Source: Bradyrhizobium sp. Rc3b
GTDB lineage: Bacteria > Pseudomonadota > Alphaproteobacteria > Rhizobiales > Xanthobacteraceae
NCBI RefSeq assembly: GCF_900114915.1
Contig: NZ_FOUS01000004.1
Span: 1 to 64,000, forward strand
Direction: 5' to 3'
DNA length: 64,000 nucleotides
The notes beneath the pieces were generated by a model, which was given only the letters and a program-made list of their open reading frames with translations, searched no databases and had not been told where the DNA came from. This document shows positions 62,127-64,000 of this stretch, piece after piece. The position numbers were made by a program, and so were the translations under genes. Within the stretch, counting starts at the first letter, position 1, and every line of letters starts with the position of its first letter.

Positions 62127-62564
62127 CTACCCCGGCCCCTTCAAGATTTTGAACACGCCATTCGCCATCACGATGCAGCGACCATCCACCGTCACTTCCG
62201 TGCTCATGAAGATCAGGCTGCGCGTCGAGCGCACCACGCGCGGGCGGGAGATCAGGATGTCGCCGATCTGGCCGGCCTCGACGAAGTGGGTGTCAAGCTG
62301 CACCGTCGCCATAAACTCTTTGCCTGAGATATAGCGGGCGGTCATGCCGCAGGTGCGGTCGGCAAAGGTCATCATCACGCCACCCTGAACCATGCCGCGG
62401 CGGTTGTGGTGCTTGTCTTCGGTGGCAAGCGCGAACTCGTAGTGGCCGTCGACCTTGCGCTCCCACAAGGGGCCGATCAGATGCAGGAAGCCCGTGGTCT
62501 CCAGGATGCTCCAGCCGTCTGATTTGAGCCTTGCGGCGGCCTTGTTGGTCATGTCGTCGTCCAT
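62127..62564 (-). CDS. PaaI family thioesterase
   Basis: 145 residues, hot-dog fold. HNRRGMVQGGVMMTFADRTC corresponds to the N-x3-G-x-V-H-G-G segment, with Gln in place of His. Then MATVQLDTHFVEAGQIGD and RSLIFMSTEVTVDGRCIVMA follow. Hydrolyses acyl- or aryl-CoA thioesters. ATG at 62562-62564 or the one 12 bases further in may be the start. Divergent from the Nudix gene. Confidence 0.87.
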   Translation of the reverse strand: MDDDMTNKAAARLKSDGWSILETTGFLHLIGPLWERKVDGHYEFALATEDKHHNRRGMVQGGVMMTFADRTCGMTARYISGKEFMATVQLDTHFVEAGQIGDILISRPRVVRSTRSLIFMSTEVTVDGRCIVMANGVFKILKGPG

Positions 62565-62623
62565 TCAGGTGCGGGCCTTGCGATCTCGTTTCATCGAGGC
62601 CTGACGTGGTGTAGTCAAGCATC

Positions 62624-63247
62624 ATGAGACCGTTCGATGATGCCACACGGCGGAATATCGCGAATGCCTGCGCGGCCTTCATGCGGCTGCCGGCGGGTGA
62701 AGTGCCGACGACGCTGAAGCGTGCCGCGGTGTCAGTTGTGCTGACCGCGAGCGAGGGCGATGACACCGCATTCCTGCTCACGCTGCGCGCATCGCATCTG
62801 CGCGCCCATCGCGGCCAATGGGCGCTGCCGGGCGGACGCTGCGATGTCGGCGAGACGCCGGTCGAGGCGGCGCTGCGCGAGCTCGACGAGGAGCTCGCGC
62901 TAAAACTTTCGGCCGACGCGGTGCTCGGTCTGCTCGACGATTATCCGACCCGTTCCGGGTATCTGATCACGCCGGTGGTGGTGTGGGCGGCCGATAGTGC
63001 CGCGATCAGGCCGAACCCGGACGAGGTGGCTTCGGTCCATCGCATTGCGCTCGACACCATCGAGCGCGACGACGCCTTCGATTTCGTCGCCATCCCCGAA
63101 AGCGCGCGCCGCGTGATCCGTTTCCATCATCAGGAAAGCCTGATCCACGCGCCGACCGCGGCCCTGATCTACCAGTTCCGCGAGGTGCTTGCGGGCCGGC
63201 ACACCCGCGTGGCGGAGCTGGAACAACCGGTGTTCGCCTGGAAGTGA
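62624..63247 (+). CDS. Nudix hydrolase (CoA pyrophosphatase-like)
   Basis: 207 residues. The Nudix box is GRCDVGETPVEAALRELDEE at about residues 72-91, fitting G-x5-E-x7-R-E-x-x-E-E; the final Gly is Ala. LRAHRGQWALPGG and SGYLITPVVVWAAD resemble the NudL/CoA-diphosphatase group. Hydrolyses CoA or another nucleoside diphosphate derivative with Mg. Upstream gene is divergent thioesterase, so both may relate to CoA metabolism. Confidence 0.88.
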   Translation: MRPFDDATRRNIANACAAFMRLPAGEVPTTLKRAAVSVVLTASEGDDTAFLLTLRASHLRAHRGQWALPGGRCDVGETPVEAALRELDEELALKLSADAVLGLLDDYPTRSGYLITPVVVWAADSAAIRPNPDEVASVHRIALDTIERDDAFDFVAIPESARRVIRFHHQESLIHAPTAALIYQFREVLAGRHTRVAELEQPVFAWK

Positions 63248-63303
63248 CGATGGTAAACGGCGCGTTAACGTGACGGTTACCGGATGCCTGCTAAGAGGGC
63301 AGC

Positions 63304-64000
63304 ATGCATCATTCGATTCGAAACAGCCTCTCTCGAAATTGCCTTGCGCTGGTTCCACTCGCACTCGTCCTGCTCGCGCCCGCCGCGCGTGGCGGCGAGA
63401 TCGACGCGCTGCCGCCTGCCGTCCGCGATGCCAACGCCCAGTTGCTGTCGCAATTCTTCGCGCAAGGCGGCGCGTCCCCGGCGGTGCTCGAATATCGCCG
63501 CAAGCTCGCAGAATATCAGGCGGCGCGCGCGGCCTTCGACGCCGAGGCTGGCGCCTATTGGAGCCAAATCTCCGAGAAGCGGAAAGGCCGCAATGCCAAG
63601 CGGCGCAGCGGGCAGCAGGTGACGCTCGACGACTACGTGCTGGAGCATCCGCCACTCTATAACGGGCCGAAGAAGCCGGTGAATCCGGAGCCGGAGGAAA
63701 CGCCGGACCGCCCCCCCAGAAAACCGATTCCCGTGGTTGCCGATTTCCTGCGCGCGGCGCAGGAGCTCTACCAGTTCACACCGCAGCGCCCGGCGAGCGA
63801 GATCGAATTCAAGCGCGCCTATGCGCGCTATGCGCTCGCCTCCGGGCTGACGCGCGAGCAGGCCGTGCGGGTCTATTCGTTCGAGACCGGCGGTACCGGC
63901 AGCCACGACGTGCAGGCGGGAATCGAGCATGGCGGCAAGCGCGCGATCTCGACCGCGATGGGCTACAACCAGCTCCTGACCACCAACAGCGTCGAGCTGC
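63304..64000 (+). CDS. Secreted protein, possibly lysozyme-like, cut by window edge
   Basis: At least 232 residues, open to the right edge. Signal peptide ~1-30 (CLALVPLALVLLAPAARGGE). Then helical ALPPAVRDANAQLLSQFFAQ, a basic region EKRKGRNAKRRSGQQVTLDD, Pro-rich KPVNPEPEETPDRPPRKPIP, and a domain with RVYSFETGGTGSHDVQAGIE and ISTAMGYNQLLTTNSVEL. The Glu in FETGG followed by a GYNQLL-type motif recalls lytic transglycosylase/lysozyme folds, but this is weak. ATG at 63304; the stop is outside the window. Confidence 0.7.
   Translation, partial: MHHSIRNSLSRNCLALVPLALVLLAPAARGGEIDALPPAVRDANAQLLSQFFAQGGASPAVLEYRRKLAEYQAARAAFDAEAGAYWSQISEKRKGRNAKRRSGQQVTLDDYVLEHPPLYNGPKKPVNPEPEETPDRPPRKPIPVVADFLRAAQELYQFTPQRPASEIEFKRAYARYALASGLTREQAVRVYSFETGGTGSHDVQAGIEHGGKRAISTAMGYNQLLTTNSVEL

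Overview
The window looks like a chromosomal segment of a Bradyrhizobium-type alphaproteobacterium (order Hyphomicrobiales). It is GC-rich throughout. It carries the hisD / UPF0262 / LMW-phosphatase / maf / yacG neighbourhood typical of the order, a large 180-kDa-class NAD-glutamate dehydrogenase, and the hairpin-rich intergenic repeats that are abundant in Bradyrhizobium genomes. The species assignment is inference; no rRNA gene is present.

Layout. 0-3.7 kb: a transposase end at the left edge, a small conserved gene convergent with a Lys/Ala-rich DUF6496 gene (their stop codons meet at the centre of a 24-bp palindrome), an alpha/beta hydrolase and metY. 3.9-11.1 kb: an IclR regulator divergent from a catabolic gene set: a TctC-type binding protein, flavin-reductase-like protein, FAH-family hydrolase, HpaH-like hydratase, RidA, amidohydrolase and a secreted tannase/feruloyl-esterase. 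A 19-bp inverted repeat covers the iclR start codon. 11.1-17 kb: a frameshifted luciferase-like monooxygenase, a Tat-exported protein with a ferric-reductase-like membrane cytochrome and a CNB-domain protein, several small genes, a long mosaic of dispersed repeats, a RidA gene and tRNA-Thr(GGT). 17-24.4 kb: a CNB/thioredoxin-reductase-like fusion lacking the redox CxxC, EthD, membrane and chloroperoxidase-like proteins, and a TetR/SDR divergent pair. 24.5-28.2 kb: hisD, UPF0262, phosphatase, maf, yacG and tRNA-Phe(GAA).

28.5-34.9 kb looks like accessory DNA: an unknown secreted protein, AraC and MarR regulators, an autotransporter adhesin and a degraded gene. 35-45.2 kb: NAD-GDH bracketed by a 45-bp direct repeat, a DUF1326/DUF2182 pair separated by a strong stem-loop, a GGDEF-EAL protein with a complete set of motifs, and a small gene with a near-perfect sigma-54 promoter. 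45.4-48.4 kb: a putative stress or detoxification cluster (cupin, SDR without the catalytic Tyr, truncated amine oxidase, DJ-1/PfpI) divergent from a TetR gene, with two matching palindromic operators between them.

48.8-64 kb: a secreted 59-residue peptide made of VRDHR repeats, a nitrobindin-like protein, a RibD-C reductase, a flavin amine oxidase, a His-rich secreted protein, an isochorismatase-like hydrolase, a long-chain acyl-CoA synthetase next to oleate hydratase, an orphan hybrid-sensor histidine kinase, a TPR (TTC38-like) protein, an aldo/keto reductase, a PaaI thioesterase, a Nudix hydrolase and a secreted protein cut by the right edge.

No CRISPR array, prophage or complete insertion sequence was found. 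The strongest leads for new biology are the twin TetR operators, the sigma-54 small gene, the VRDHR peptide, the DUF1326/DUF2182 unit with its hairpin, and the Tat/cytochrome/CNB unit.
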